Both the position numbers and the translations under genes were made by a program. From assembly GCF_000328565.1 (NCBI RefSeq), contig NC_019966.1:4960001-5024000 (forward strand): 64,000 nucleotides of DNA. Reading direction: 5' to 3'. The stretch comes from Mycobacterium sp. JS623 (GTDB lineage Bacteria > Actinomycetota > Actinomycetes > Mycobacteriales > Mycobacteriaceae). The notes beneath the pieces were generated by a model. The model saw nothing but the letters and a program-made list of their open reading frames with translations. It was not told the DNA's origin and did no database searches. Position 1 is the stretch's first letter. Every line of letters begins with the position of its first letter. Shown here piece after piece: positions 1 to 8,428 of the stretch.

Positions 1-399
1 GGGATTGACGCCCATCACACGAAGGGCGTCGAGTTCTTCTCGGATCGTGCGTGCGCCGAGGTCGGCGCACATTGCGGTCGCCCCGGCGCCGGCCACCACC
101 AACACCGTGACGATCGGACCAATCTGTCGAACTGTGCCGAGGGCCGCGCCGGTGCCGGAGAAATCCGCGGCGCCGAACTCGGTCAGCAGGATGTTGAACG
201 TGAACGTCAGCAACACCGTGTACGGAATCGTGAGCATCAGCGTCGGCACGATCGACACCCGCGCGACAAACCAAGATTGCGAGAGGAATTCGCGCCACGC
301 GAACGGCGGCCTGAACATGGCCACGAACGTGTCGAGCGCCATTGCATAGAAGCCGCCGAAACCGCGTACTGGCTTGGCAATGAGGTTGGAGGTGACCAT
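1..399 (-). CDS. YrbE/MlaE-family permease of an mce operon (partial)
   Basis: Reading leftward from an ATG preceded by a GGGAGGG-like ribosome site, the frame stays open to the window edge (133 codons). It carries the family signature AGAGATAMCADLGARTIREE followed by LDALRVMGV, which is diagnostic of MlaE/YrbE permeases that work with Mce lipid-binding proteins. The N-terminus resembles the YrbE A subunits (FREFL/WREFLSQSW, ARVSIVPT). In mycobacteria these are inner-membrane subunits of Mce lipid or sterol importers, and the A subunit is normally the first gene of the operon, so an mce locus probably continues to the left. Which mce family it belongs to cannot be told from this fragment. The annotated function is family-based; the 3' end is missing. 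Confidence 0.9.
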   Translation of the reverse strand, partial: MVTSNLIAKPVRGFGGFYAMALDTFVAMFRPPFAWREFLSQSWFVARVSIVPTLMLTIPYTVLLTFTFNILLTEFGAADFSGTGAALGTVRQIGPIVTVLVVAGAGATAMCADLGARTIREELDALRVMGVNP

Positions 400-699
400 T
401 ACCGGGCCCTCCCTTGCGTTCTCCTCACCGCCATCGGCTGGCGATCCCTCCGTCGCACAACCCGTGCGCGCAAGTTGTGAGTGTTGCACGGGACGACGCC
501 GCAGAACCGTACATCACCGATTTCTGGCCCGGCAACACGTACCCCTTGCGGGGACGCCTGCCGCCTTTACCGCCCATCTACCGGTCACGTCGCTGATAAC
601 ACACGCCGTGGCCGTCCGCTATCTGAAATTTCATTGCACAGCCCGCGTACGCGGCGTCTTTTTGGAAGACCGATGCGCCGATCGGGTGGCTGAGCCGCC
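400..699. other. Gene-free interval upstream of the mce operon
   Basis: About 300 bases between the 5' end of the leftward permease gene and the 3' end of the next leftward gene. It should hold the mce promoter. Short open frames on the plus strand lack ribosome sites and family resemblance. I see no RNA gene or clear operator. Confidence 0.5.
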
Positions 700-1176
700 T
701 TACGACGCTGCCTTAGGACCGACGGCGTCCTCCAGCTCGGCGATGACGATCTTGCGCATCCCCAACATGGCCTTCATCGCTGCCCCGGCGCGCGCTGGAT
801 CGGGATCCTGCTGAAGCTCGAGCAGCCGGTCCGGCACCACCTGCCAGCTCAGCCCGAACCGGTCCTTGAGCCAGCCGCATTGCGACTCCTCGCCGCCGTC
901 GAGCAGCCGATCCCAGTAGTAGTCGACCTCGTCCTGGTCCTTGCAATGGATCATGAACGAAACCGCCTCGGTGAAGCGGAACTGCGGTCCGCCGTTGATC
1001 GCGAGGAACCGCTGGCCGTCCAAGACGAAGATGCCGTAAACCACGTCGCCGGGTGTGCCAGCGGCGGTATTTCGGTTGATCAGCTCGATCGTCGAGTTCG
1101 GGAAAATCGACGTGTAGAACGCGGCGGCTTCCTCGAGGTTGTTGTCGAACCACAGGGACGGGGTGATCGAGGGCAT
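700..1176 (-). CDS. VOC superfamily protein, PhnB-like
   Basis: A 158-residue protein beginning MPSITPSLWFDNN, with an AAGGAG ribosome site 5-6 bases upstream of the ATG; the open frame extends further upstream but without a ribosome site. The opening (a small W-F-D-N core followed by AAAFYTSIFPNS) and the later GWLKDRFGLSWQVVP segment are typical of the PhnB/3-demethylubiquinone methyltransferase-like branch of the vicinal oxygen chelate fold. Substrate is unknown; many members are uncharacterised small-molecule binding or resistance proteins. It lies downstream of, and on the same strand as, the TetR gene, so it may be co-transcribed with it. Confidence 0.85.
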   Translation of the reverse strand: MPSITPSLWFDNNLEEAAAFYTSIFPNSTIELINRNTAAGTPGDVVYGIFVLDGQRFLAINGGPQFRFTEAVSFMIHCKDQDEVDYYWDRLLDGGEESQCGWLKDRFGLSWQVVPDRLLELQQDPDPARAGAAMKAMLGMRKIVIAELEDAVGPKAAS

Positions 1177-1228
1177 CGCTACTCCTTCAGGTCGGCTTTT
1201 TTGTGTAGACCGACCAGGTGCGCGCGAC

Positions 1229-1843
1229 TCATCGCCGATCGGCGGTCCCCTCGGCACCCAGCGCGCGCAGCGCGAACTCCAGGACCCAATCCAGCGACCG
1301 TTGCAGCCGCGCGTGGTCGCCCGGTGACTGGTTGACCATTTCGCGGCTGATGACGGCGCTGATGGCGACCGCGTCATGCTCGGGATCGGCCCGCGGGAAG
1401 GAGCCGTCGGCTCGGCCGCGCCGCAGGATCTCGACCAGCGAGCGTTCCCGGTCGGCGTGCGCGCGTTCGCGGGTCTCGCGATAACCCTTGGCAGCGCGCA
1501 CCTCGTCAGAGTCGATCACGGTCAGGTGCATTCGCATTTCTTCGTCGTGCATCCAGCTGAACATTCCGCCGATCCACGCCTTCAGTTGGTCGACGGGGTT
1601 GCCGGGCACTTCGTCGACGATGCGATCGAGCTTGTCGGCGAGCGCGTCGCTCTCCTGTCGCAGCAGCGCGAGGAACAACTCGTCCTTCGATTGGAACTGA
1701 CGGTAGAACGCCCGGGTGGACACTCCGGCGCGCTGCAGGATTGCGGCGACCGAGATCGGGCCGGAGTGAGGCTCCGACAGGCAACGGTAGGCCGCGTCGA
1801 TGATGCAGCCGCGGTCGTCGTCACTGCCGGATTCTGGCTGCAC
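1229..1843 (-). CDS. TetR-family transcriptional regulator
   Basis: The N-terminal half contains a TetR-type helix-turn-helix (CIIDAAYRCL, then VAAILQRAGVSTRAFYRQF and KDELF), followed by an all-helical ligand domain. I chose the GTG that gives about 204 residues, the usual family size. The frame is open upstream to about 1957, but that would run into the divergent hydrolase start, and no good ribosome site decides the matter. Its back-to-back position with the alpha/beta hydrolase suggests it represses that gene and perhaps itself. The effector is unknown. Confidence 0.85.
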   Translation of the reverse strand: MQPESGSDDDRGCIIDAAYRCLSEPHSGPISVAAILQRAGVSTRAFYRQFQSKDELFLALLRQESDALADKLDRIVDEVPGNPVDQLKAWIGGMFSWMHDEEMRMHLTVIDSDEVRAAKGYRETRERAHADRERSLVEILRRGRADGSFPRADPEHDAVAISAVISREMVNQSPGDHARLQRSLDWVLEFALRALGAEGTADRR

Positions 1844-1944
1844 GATCGCAAAGTCTAGGGACGCCGTGGACCGGCCGGGCCGAAGATCGATGCAAATTGT
1901 CTCCTGGGTAACGTCAGGGCCCGGGGTCAGCCGAGAGGACGTCC

Positions 1945-2820
1945 ATGAGCACGACACGAAGCGAACCGCAGACCGTCAAGTTTCGCGGCAGCGAAGAGCT
2001 GGTCCTGGTCGCGGACGAATGGAACCCCGGCGCCGCTACAGGGGAGACGTCGGATCCGGCGCGGCCGTCCGTGTTGATGCTCCATGGCGGCGGTCAGAAC
2101 CGGTTTTCCTGGAAGAACACCGGCCAGATCCTGGCCGACGAGGGTTTTCACGTCGTGGCGCTGGATAGCCGCGGTCACGGCGACAGCGATCGTTCCCCCG
2201 ACGCCAACTACACCGTCGATGCGCTGTGCGCCGACACGCTGGCCGTGTTGGAGCAGATCGGGCGGCCGGTGGTGCTGATCGGGGCCAGCATGGGCGGAAT
2301 GACTGGCATGCTGGTCGCCGACGCGGCTGGACCGAGCACGGTGACGAAGCTGGTGCTCGTCGACGTGGTGCCGCGTTACGACAAGGACGGCAGCGCCCGG
2401 ATTCGCGATTTCATGGCGAGCGGCATGAACGGATTCGAGACGCTCGAAGAAGCCGCGGACGCGGTGGCGTCATACCTGCCGTATCGGACCAGGCCACGCA
2501 GTCCCGAGGGACTGAAGAAAAACCTGCGGCTTCGTGACGGCCGGTGGTATTGGCACTGGGATCCGGCGTTCCTGACTGCACCCGACGACGACAGGTTCGT
2601 CCGGATGCAGAAGCTCGAGCAGGCCGTGATGGACCTGACAATCCCGATCCTGCTCATTCGCGGCAAGCTGTCGGATGTGGTCAGCCCCGAGGGTGTGAAG
2701 GACTTTTTGGAGAAGGTGCCGCGCGCCGAGTTCGTGGAACTGTCTGATGCCGGACACACCGCAGCAGGCGACGACAACGATGCGTTCTCTGAAGCCGTCG
2801 TCCAGTTTGTCGGCCGGTGA
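1945..2820 (+). CDS. Alpha/beta hydrolase
   Basis: A 291-residue protein with the canonical fold landmarks: the oxyanion strand LMLHGGG, the nucleophile elbow GASMGG (Ser115) and a late catalytic His in DAGHT (about His271). The likely acid is the Asp in KLSDVVS. The ATG follows AGAGGACGTCC. It resembles the haloperoxidase/esterase-like mycobacterial hydrolases; the substrate cannot be deduced. Its stop codon overlaps the GTG start of the next gene by four bases, so the two are translationally coupled, and a TetR regulator diverges upstream. Confidence 0.88.
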   Translation: MSTTRSEPQTVKFRGSEELVLVADEWNPGAATGETSDPARPSVLMLHGGGQNRFSWKNTGQILADEGFHVVALDSRGHGDSDRSPDANYTVDALCADTLAVLEQIGRPVVLIGASMGGMTGMLVADAAGPSTVTKLVLVDVVPRYDKDGSARIRDFMASGMNGFETLEEAADAVASYLPYRTRPRSPEGLKKNLRLRDGRWYWHWDPAFLTAPDDDRFVRMQKLEQAVMDLTIPILLIRGKLSDVVSPEGVKDFLEKVPRAEFVELSDAGHTAAGDDNDAFSEAVVQFVGR

Positions 2821-5708
2821 CCGTCGGGTTCAATTTCCTTGAGGCACCAGAGCTTCCGGCGCCTCAGGTAACTGAGCAGCAGGCCGAGGACATCCTCGCC
2901 AGGCATTACGGCCTGCAGGCCCGCGCCACGTCGCTGGGCAGCAACCAGGACAAGAATTTCATTGTCAGCAGGTCCGACGGCGAGATCGTCGGGGTCCTGA
3001 AGATCGCGAATCCGGCCTTCAACGCCATCGAAATCGAAGCACAGGATCTGGCGGCGGACCGAATCGCAGCTGCCGAGCCGACGCTGCGGATGGCGGTTCC
3101 GCTGCCGAACGAGGCGGGCCAAATGTGCACAGCCATCGAAGGATTGGTGGATGGCACCGCATATGTGCGGCTGCTGCGCTTCCTGCCGGGCGGAACATTG
3201 CTGGAGTCAGGTTACCTTTCGCCGACCGCCGTCGCGGGGCTTGGCGAGGTGGCCGCACGGGTGAGCCGAGCACTCGAAACTTTCAGCCATCCCGGCCTGG
3301 ATCGGATTCTGCAGTGGGATCTGCGTTACGGCAGTGCCGTTGTAGCAGAACTGATTTCGTACGTAGCCGACCCGTTGCACCGCGCGAGACTGGACGCGGC
3401 GTCGACGGAAGCCTGGTCGCGGATCAGCGCGGTTGCCGATGAACTGCCGCGGCAGGCCGTTCACCTGGATCTCACCGACGCGAACGTGGTGGCTGGGCCC
3501 GCCGGGCCCGACGGGGTCATCGACTTCGGCGACTTGACCGACAGCTGGGCCGTGTCCGAACTCGCGATCACCGCGTCATCGGTGCTGGGCCATCCTGGTT
3601 GCGAACCGATTTCGATCCTGCCCGCCGTGCGCGCGTTTCATGCCATCCGGCCACTCACCGCGGCCGAGGTGGAGGTGTTGTGGCCGCTAGTGGTGTTGCG
3701 GACCGCGGTGCTCATCGTCAGCGGTGCACAGCAGGCGGTGTTGGATCCTGACAACCCGTATCTCACCGATCAGTCCGGCCGAGAATGGCGCATGTTCGAA
3801 CAGGCGACGTCGGTTCCTCTCGACGTGATGACCGAGACGATCAGGGCCGACCTCGGTTTCACCGTGGCATCGGCGCCTGTGGCCGGCACGCTCGTCGACG
3901 TGGATCCTGCCACGGTGGTGACGCTCGACTTGTCCACCACGTCCGACGCGTATGATTTCGCTTTCGCAGACGACGGCACGCTGAAGCCCGGCGTCGAAGT
4001 CGAATTAGCCTCGGCAGCAGTGCAAAACGGCGCGCGGCTGGTCGTTACCCAGTGCGGCCAAGCGCGGCTGAGCCGGACACGCATGCTCAGCCAAGAGAGT
4101 CCCGACGTGGTCGCGACCGGAATCAGCTTGTGGGCGGCATCGGCGACACAGCTCGTCGCGCCATGGGACGGTTCGGTCGAGGGATCCGTTTTGCGGGGCG
4201 CCGAATACGAGCTGACGCTAGTCGGCGTCGAGTTGGTGTCGGGCGGCGTGCGAGCGGGCGACCAGCTTGGCGAGGCACCCGCAGGTACATGGGTGGAAGT
4301 CGGGGTGCGACCGGTCGGCGTGCCGACGGCGCCGCCGTTCGTGCGGGCCGAGGTGGCACCCGGTTGGCTGGCGTTGACGCGTGACCCGCGGCCGTTACTG
4401 GGGCTACCCGCTGTAGAGGCTGCCGAAGGCGGCGATCTGTTGTCGCGGCGCGACGCGAGTTTTGCTCCGGTGCAAGAGTTTTACTATCATCGCCCACCGC
4501 AGATCGAGCGGGGCCGACGGCACTACCTGATGTCGACGGCCGGCCGCACCTACCTGGACATGGTCAACAACGTGACGGTGCTGGGCCATGCTCATCCGCG
4601 GATCGCGGACACAGCGGCCAGGCAGTTGCGGAAACTGAACACGAACTCGCGCTTCAATTACTCGAGCGTGGTCGAGTTCAGCGAGCGCCTCGCGGGGCTG
4701 CTGCCTGACCCGCTGGACACGGTCTTCCTGGTCAACTCCGGCTCGGAGGCAAGCGATCTGGCGATCCGGCTGGCGACGGCGGCGACGGGGCGACGGGACG
4801 TTGTCGCGGTCCGCGAGGCGTATCACGGCTGGACGTACGGCACGGACGCGGTGTCGACGTCGATGGCGGACAACCCCAATGCGCTTGCCACTCGGCCGGA
4901 TTGGGTGCATACGGTCGAGTCGCCGAACAGCTTCCGCGGCAAGTACCGGGGGCGCGAGGCCGTCCGGTATGCGGGCGATGCGGTCGAGGTGATCGAGCGG
5001 CTGGTGGCCGAGGGTCGTCCACCCGCGGGGTTCATCTGTGAAAGCGTGTACGGGAACGCCGGTGGCATGGCGTTGCCGGACGGTTACCTGCAGCAGGTGT
5101 ATGCGGCGGTGCGGGCAGCGGGCGGGCTGGCGATCTCCGACGAGGTGCAGGTCGGTTATGGCCGTCTGGGCGAATGGTTCTGGGGTTTCATGCAGCAGGA
5201 CGCGGTGCCTGACATCGTGTCGATTGCGAAGTCGGTGGGCAACGGGTATCCGCTAGGCGCGGTGATCACCAGTCGTGCTGTCGCTGACGGGTTCCGGTCG
5301 CAGGGATACTTCTTCTCGTCGACGGGCGGCAGTCCGTTGTCGTGTGCGATCGGGATGACGGTGCTCGACGTGTTGCGCGACGAAGGGTTGCAGGAGAACG
5401 CCTTACGCGTCGGTGCGCATTTGAAGGCGAGATTGCAGGGCCTGCAGGACAAGCACCCGATCATCGGCACCGTGCACGGGGTCGGCCTGTACCTGGGCGT
5501 CGAGATGGTCCGCGACTTATCGACCTTGGAGCCCGCAGCGGAGGAGACGTCCGCGATCTGCGACCGCATGCTCGAACTCGGAGTGATCATTCAACCGACC
5601 GGCGACCACATGAACATCCTGAAGACCAAGCCGCCGTTGTGCATTGACGTCGAGGCGGCGGACTTCTACGTCGACACGCTGGATCGGGTGCTGACCGAAG
5701 GGTTCTAG
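2817..5708 (+). CDS. Fusion protein: APH-type kinase + class III PLP aminotransferase/phospholyase
   Basis: A 963-residue multidomain protein starting at a GTG inside the upstream stop codon. Residues about 20-330 form an APH/choline-kinase-like domain: HLDLTDAN (His216, Asp218, Asn223) is the catalytic loop and IDFGD (235-239) the metal-binding motif. About 350-550 is a beta-rich linker without a motif I recognise; in related proteobacterial fusions this position often holds an M23-type domain, but no metal-binding histidines are evident here. Residues about 550-960 are a class III aminotransferase with SGSEASD, DEVQVGYGR and the PLP lysine in SIAKSVGNG (Lys805). Vertebrate relatives of the two halves are hydroxylysine kinase and the ethanolamine-phosphate/phosphohydroxylysine phospholyases, so phosphorylation then elimination of an amino alcohol is a reasonable inference. 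Substrate unproven. Confidence 0.85.
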   Translation: MTVGFNFLEAPELPAPQVTEQQAEDILARHYGLQARATSLGSNQDKNFIVSRSDGEIVGVLKIANPAFNAIEIEAQDLAADRIAAAEPTLRMAVPLPNEAGQMCTAIEGLVDGTAYVRLLRFLPGGTLLESGYLSPTAVAGLGEVAARVSRALETFSHPGLDRILQWDLRYGSAVVAELISYVADPLHRARLDAASTEAWSRISAVADELPRQAVHLDLTDANVVAGPAGPDGVIDFGDLTDSWAVSELAITASSVLGHPGCEPISILPAVRAFHAIRPLTAAEVEVLWPLVVLRTAVLIVSGAQQAVLDPDNPYLTDQSGREWRMFEQATSVPLDVMTETIRADLGFTVASAPVAGTLVDVDPATVVTLDLSTTSDAYDFAFADDGTLKPGVEVELASAAVQNGARLVVTQCGQARLSRTRMLSQESPDVVATGISLWAASATQLVAPWDGSVEGSVLRGAEYELTLVGVELVSGGVRAGDQLGEAPAGTWVEVGVRPVGVPTAPPFVRAEVAPGWLALTRDPRPLLGLPAVEAAEGGDLLSRRDASFAPVQEFYYHRPPQIERGRRHYLMSTAGRTYLDMVNNVTVLGHAHPRIADTAARQLRKLNTNSRFNYSSVVEFSERLAGLLPDPLDTVFLVNSGSEASDLAIRLATAATGRRDVVAVREAYHGWTYGTDAVSTSMADNPNALATRPDWVHTVESPNSFRGKYRGREAVRYAGDAVEVIERLVAEGRPPAGFICESVYGNAGGMALPDGYLQQVYAAVRAAGGLAISDEVQVGYGRLGEWFWGFMQQDAVPDIVSIAKSVGNGYPLGAVITSRAVADGFRSQGYFFSSTGGSPLSCAIGMTVLDVLRDEGLQENALRVGAHLKARLQGLQDKHPIIGTVHGVGLYLGVEMVRDLSTLEPAAEETSAICDRMLELGVIIQPTGDHMNILKTKPPLCIDVEAADFYVDTLDRVLTEGF

Positions 5709-5733
5709 CGCGTGGGTCCCACTCTGCTACGCG

Positions 5734-5880
5734 ATGGTCAGCATCCTGCCGGATCAACGCGCCGTGTTGGCGGGTAAGTCGGGCACCCGGCTAGCCATGA
5801 CGACGGGCATCTTCAACCTGCTGTGGGTGGCGGTCACCGTGTCGATGATGGTGCGGCCGGGGTCGACGACGGGCGTCTGA
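5734..5880 (+). other. Short open frame, possible membrane-protein tail fragment
   Basis: A 48-codon frame with ATG and TGA, in the 400-base gap between the fusion enzyme and the convergent hydrolase. It encodes a basic stretch followed by one hydrophobic segment (IFNLLWVAVTVSMM). The composition resembles the C-terminal end of a transporter, so it may be a remnant rather than a gene. No ribosome site is apparent. Confidence 0.25.
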
Positions 5881-5890
5881 GACGCGATAC

Positions 5891-5953
5891 CCGAAGCGCC
5901 CAGCTCTGAGCGACATTGTCGCTCCCACCGACTTTGTCGCTTAGAGCCGGGCA
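5891..5953. repeat. 63-bp intergenic repeat, copy 1
   Basis: Shares 58 of 63 bases with the copy 150 bases downstream. Each copy has complementary ends (GCCCAGCTCTGAGCGAC opposite GTCGCTTAGAGCCGGGC), so each can fold into an imperfect hairpin with a short centre. It lies between convergent genes, where it could act as a bidirectional terminator or be a small palindromic element. Confidence 0.8.
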
Positions 5954-6040
5954 ACTGAAGACGTGGGCTCGGGAGCGCCGAGCGCCAAGGTGATTGGGGC
6001 TGAAGAAGCCGGCGTGCGACGCGGCTCCCTAGGTGGGTGT

Positions 6041-6103
6041 CCGAAGTGCCCGGCTCTGGGCGACAATGTCGCTGCCACCGACTTTGTCGCTTAGAGCCGG
6101 GCA
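6041..6103. repeat. 63-bp intergenic repeat, copy 2
   Basis: Second copy of the imperfect palindrome, ending five bases before the stop of the leftward hydrolase. The complementary arms are better matched in this copy (GCCCGGCTCTGGGCGAC opposite GTCGCTTAGAGCCGGGC). The last 26 bases or so are identical in both copies. Confidence 0.8.
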
Positions 6104-6107
6104 AAAC

Positions 6108-7007
6108 TCATAGTGCTCCTGAGCCCCGACTGAAGAACTCCAGCGCCCTGTCGATCACGACTACAGGCTTCTCGTCGGCGATGAAATGCGAGGCGCCAGA
6201 GACTTCTTCGATGGTCAGATCGTCGGCGTGCCCTTGATAGCCGTCCAGGATCGTGGTGTTCATGTTCGGGTCCTCACTGCCGTACAGGATCAGCGTCGGG
6301 GTGCTCAACCGCATGCCCCGAAATCGGCCGGTCATGATCCGCGGAACGAGCGGAACGATGAAGTGGCGATACAACGCTGAACCCGCATGAGCCCTAGCGG
6401 GATCCCGGAACGGCGCCACGAACAGTTCGCGGTCGCGTGGCGTGAACGCGCTGCGATCGGACGTGTAGTGGTCCAGCAGATATCGCGCCATCGGCTGACT
6501 GCCCTTGGCCAACAGGTAGGGGCCTAGGCCCGGTGTCGCGATCGCGTTCTGAAACCACAACCGCGGCACCGCCGCCAGCAGCCGTGGGCTGAACTTCACG
6601 AACGGGTGCGGAATCGCCAGTGAGACATACTTTTCCACACGCTCCGGGTGATACATGCAGAGCAGGAAGCCGACCAGCGCGCCCCAGTCGTGTGCCATCA
6701 GGCGCACACGGTCGAGTTCAAGCGCATCGAGCAGCGCGACCACGTCGGCGACCAACTGCTCGGACGAGTAGCCGGAAGCAGGCGCGTCGGTCCATCCCGC
6801 GCCTCTCAGGTCTGGAGCGATCACCCGATAGTGCTGCGCCAGCGCCGGCAGCACCCTGTACCACCCCCACCAATGCTGCGGAAACCCATGCAACAACAGC
6901 AGCGGCTCACCCTTGCCGGCCTCGGCCACATGCATGCGCAACCCAGGTAGCTCCACGAACCGATGCTCGACACCGTCGAGATCCGGAAGCTCAGGCTGCC
7001 CGGTCAT
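6108..7007 (-). CDS. Alpha/beta hydrolase, epoxide hydrolase-like
   Basis: About 299 residues from the ATG beginning MTGQPELPDLDG; an upstream ATG at 7028 is possible but has no ribosome site. HGFPQHWWGW (40-49) is the HGxP oxyanion motif, and the elbow AHDWGA places Asp107 as nucleophile, which marks epoxide hydrolases and haloalkane dehalogenases rather than esterases. A catalytic His is present near the C-terminus (SGASHF). It is divergent from a limonene-epoxide-hydrolase-fold gene, so two unrelated epoxide-opening enzymes sit back to back. Substrate unknown. Confidence 0.85.
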   Translation of the reverse strand: MTGQPELPDLDGVEHRFVELPGLRMHVAEAGKGEPLLLLHGFPQHWWGWYRVLPALAQHYRVIAPDLRGAGWTDAPASGYSSEQLVADVVALLDALELDRVRLMAHDWGALVGFLLCMYHPERVEKYVSLAIPHPFVKFSPRLLAAVPRLWFQNAIATPGLGPYLLAKGSQPMARYLLDHYTSDRSAFTPRDRELFVAPFRDPARAHAGSALYRHFIVPLVPRIMTGRFRGMRLSTPTLILYGSEDPNMNTTILDGYQGHADDLTIEEVSGASHFIADEKPVVVIDRALEFFSRGSGAL

Positions 7008-7078
7008 GAGCTCGACCCTGCCACGCATGTCGACAACGCGGGGTTGATTTACCCAGCGCCGCTGGGTTCTATCGAGGT

Positions 7079-7453
7079 ATGACACTCTCCCCCGACGACG
7101 TGGTGACCGAATTCTGCCAGAAGTGGGCCTCGCCTGATCCGGATGAGCTGGCCGGGTACTTCACCGAAGACGCCGTGTACCACAACATTCCGATGGACCC
7201 GGTGCAGGGTCGCGAGGCGATCAAGCAGTTCATCGCGGGCTTCACCGCCGCATTCGACGGAATCGATTTCCAGGTGCATCGGCAGATCAGCGACGGCAAC
7301 GTGGTGATGAACGAGCGGACCGACACGATGCGTCGCAAGGGCGGCGGCGCGATACCACTCCCGGTGACGGGCGTCTTCGAGGTCGTCGACGGCAAGATCG
7401 CGAAGTGGCGCGACTACTTCGACATGGCGACGGTCACCAACGCATTCGCCTAG
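7079..7453 (+). CDS. Limonene-1,2-epoxide hydrolase family protein
   Basis: A 124-residue cone-shaped alpha+beta barrel protein. The family catalytic triad appears intact: Arg80 and Asp82 in NERTD and Asp112 in WRDYFD, matching the Arg-Asp-Asp arrangement of Rhodococcus limonene epoxide hydrolase. YHNIPM and PVTGVFEV are further family features. The predicted reaction is direct hydrolysis of an epoxide to a diol; mycobacterial relatives act on fatty or sterol epoxides. A GAGGT lies almost against the ATG, so leaderless or weak initiation is possible. Convergent with the next gene, with a 4-base overlap. Confidence 0.85.
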   Translation: MTLSPDDVVTEFCQKWASPDPDELAGYFTEDAVYHNIPMDPVQGREAIKQFIAGFTAAFDGIDFQVHRQISDGNVVMNERTDTMRRKGGGAIPLPVTGVFEVVDGKIAKWRDYFDMATVTNAFA

Positions 7454-8400
7454 ACCAGCAACGGCACGTCGGCGTGCCGCTCGGCGGTGAGGATCTCGAA
7501 CATCGCGCGGTGCGTAGCCAACAGCTCTCTGCGTTCGAAAGCCTTGCCCGCCACCTGAACTCGGCAGTTCGCAATCGCCGAGTTGTAACAGTACTTCGAG
7601 CCGCCGTCGGTGTCGGTGTAAGTCAGGCCGATGACGTCGGCGGGCTCACACAGGATCTCCCCTTCGATCATCTGATCCCCGACGCGGCCGCCGAACGCCC
7701 AGGCGAACGGCCGGTATGTGCCGTGCGTCTGCAGGCTGCCCATGATCGACCGAACCGCGAACTCCTGACCCGCGTGACGGAACACAAACAGCGTTGCCGC
7801 TGGCGTCAATAGCGGTCCGACCGCCGCCCGCGCCGTCACGATCTCCAGGCTCGAATCGGGCGCGTCGTCGAAGCCGCACACCTGACCGAACGCATAGGCC
7901 GGGGTGTGCCGAGTGCCCCAGTTGTGGTTGACGCTGCCGGTCCAGCCGTCGAGCACCAGCCTGGTGTCGTCGAACTCCACGATCCCATCGAATTGCGCCA
8001 GCGGGTGGCGCACTGTGGTCTTCGCCGTCGGGATGCGCGCCTTGTAGGCGCGCTCGGTGAGGATTTTGACGGGGTCCTCGGACCCAGGGGTGATCCGCAG
8101 ATCCCATCGCGCCGAGCGGTTTCCGCCCGTCACCACACCCTCTGCCGACCGGTCGTCGATGGATGTCGCGCCGATGCGCGCGGTCCAGGTGTCGTACTGA
8201 TAATCCGCGACGTCAATTGGGTACGGCTGCTTGAGCGCCCGATTGCCTTGCCCGTCGGGGTCGAAGATCATCACCCACACATCGGCCACCGCTTCGCCCG
8301 CGGTGGGCAGCAGCAGCGTCTCTCGCAACCAGAGCGCTTGCGGGCGCTCGGGGTGGTTGGCGCGGATATAGCGGCTCTCGTAGTAGGGCGCCTGAGGCAT
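7450..8400 (-). CDS. Conserved protein, CrtC/AttH-like lipocalin fold (tentative)
   Basis: About 316 residues from the ATG at MPQAPYYESRY; an in-frame TTG lies 18 bases upstream. It is soluble, with no signal peptide. Segments such as WDLRI, LDGWTGSVNHNWGTRHTPAYAFGQ and the C-terminal YCYNSAIANC resemble carotenoid hydratase/AttH-like proteins of the double lipocalin type and mycobacterial proteins of that kind. I am unsure of the family and cannot name a reaction. It is divergent from the adenylate cyclase gene. Confidence 0.7.
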   Translation of the reverse strand: MPQAPYYESRYIRANHPERPQALWLRETLLLPTAGEAVADVWVMIFDPDGQGNRALKQPYPIDVADYQYDTWTARIGATSIDDRSAEGVVTGGNRSARWDLRITPGSEDPVKILTERAYKARIPTAKTTVRHPLAQFDGIVEFDDTRLVLDGWTGSVNHNWGTRHTPAYAFGQVCGFDDAPDSSLEIVTARAAVGPLLTPAATLFVFRHAGQEFAVRSIMGSLQTHGTYRPFAWAFGGRVGDQMIEGEILCEPADVIGLTYTDTDGGSKYCYNSAIANCRVQVAGKAFERRELLATHRAMFEILTAERHADVPLLV

Positions 8401-8428
8401 CACGGGTTCAGCATCCAATACTTGACGG

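Noticed and set aside
1..349. Plus-strand frame at the left edge
   Set aside because: Antisense to the YrbE permease, whose family signature is unmistakable on the minus strand.
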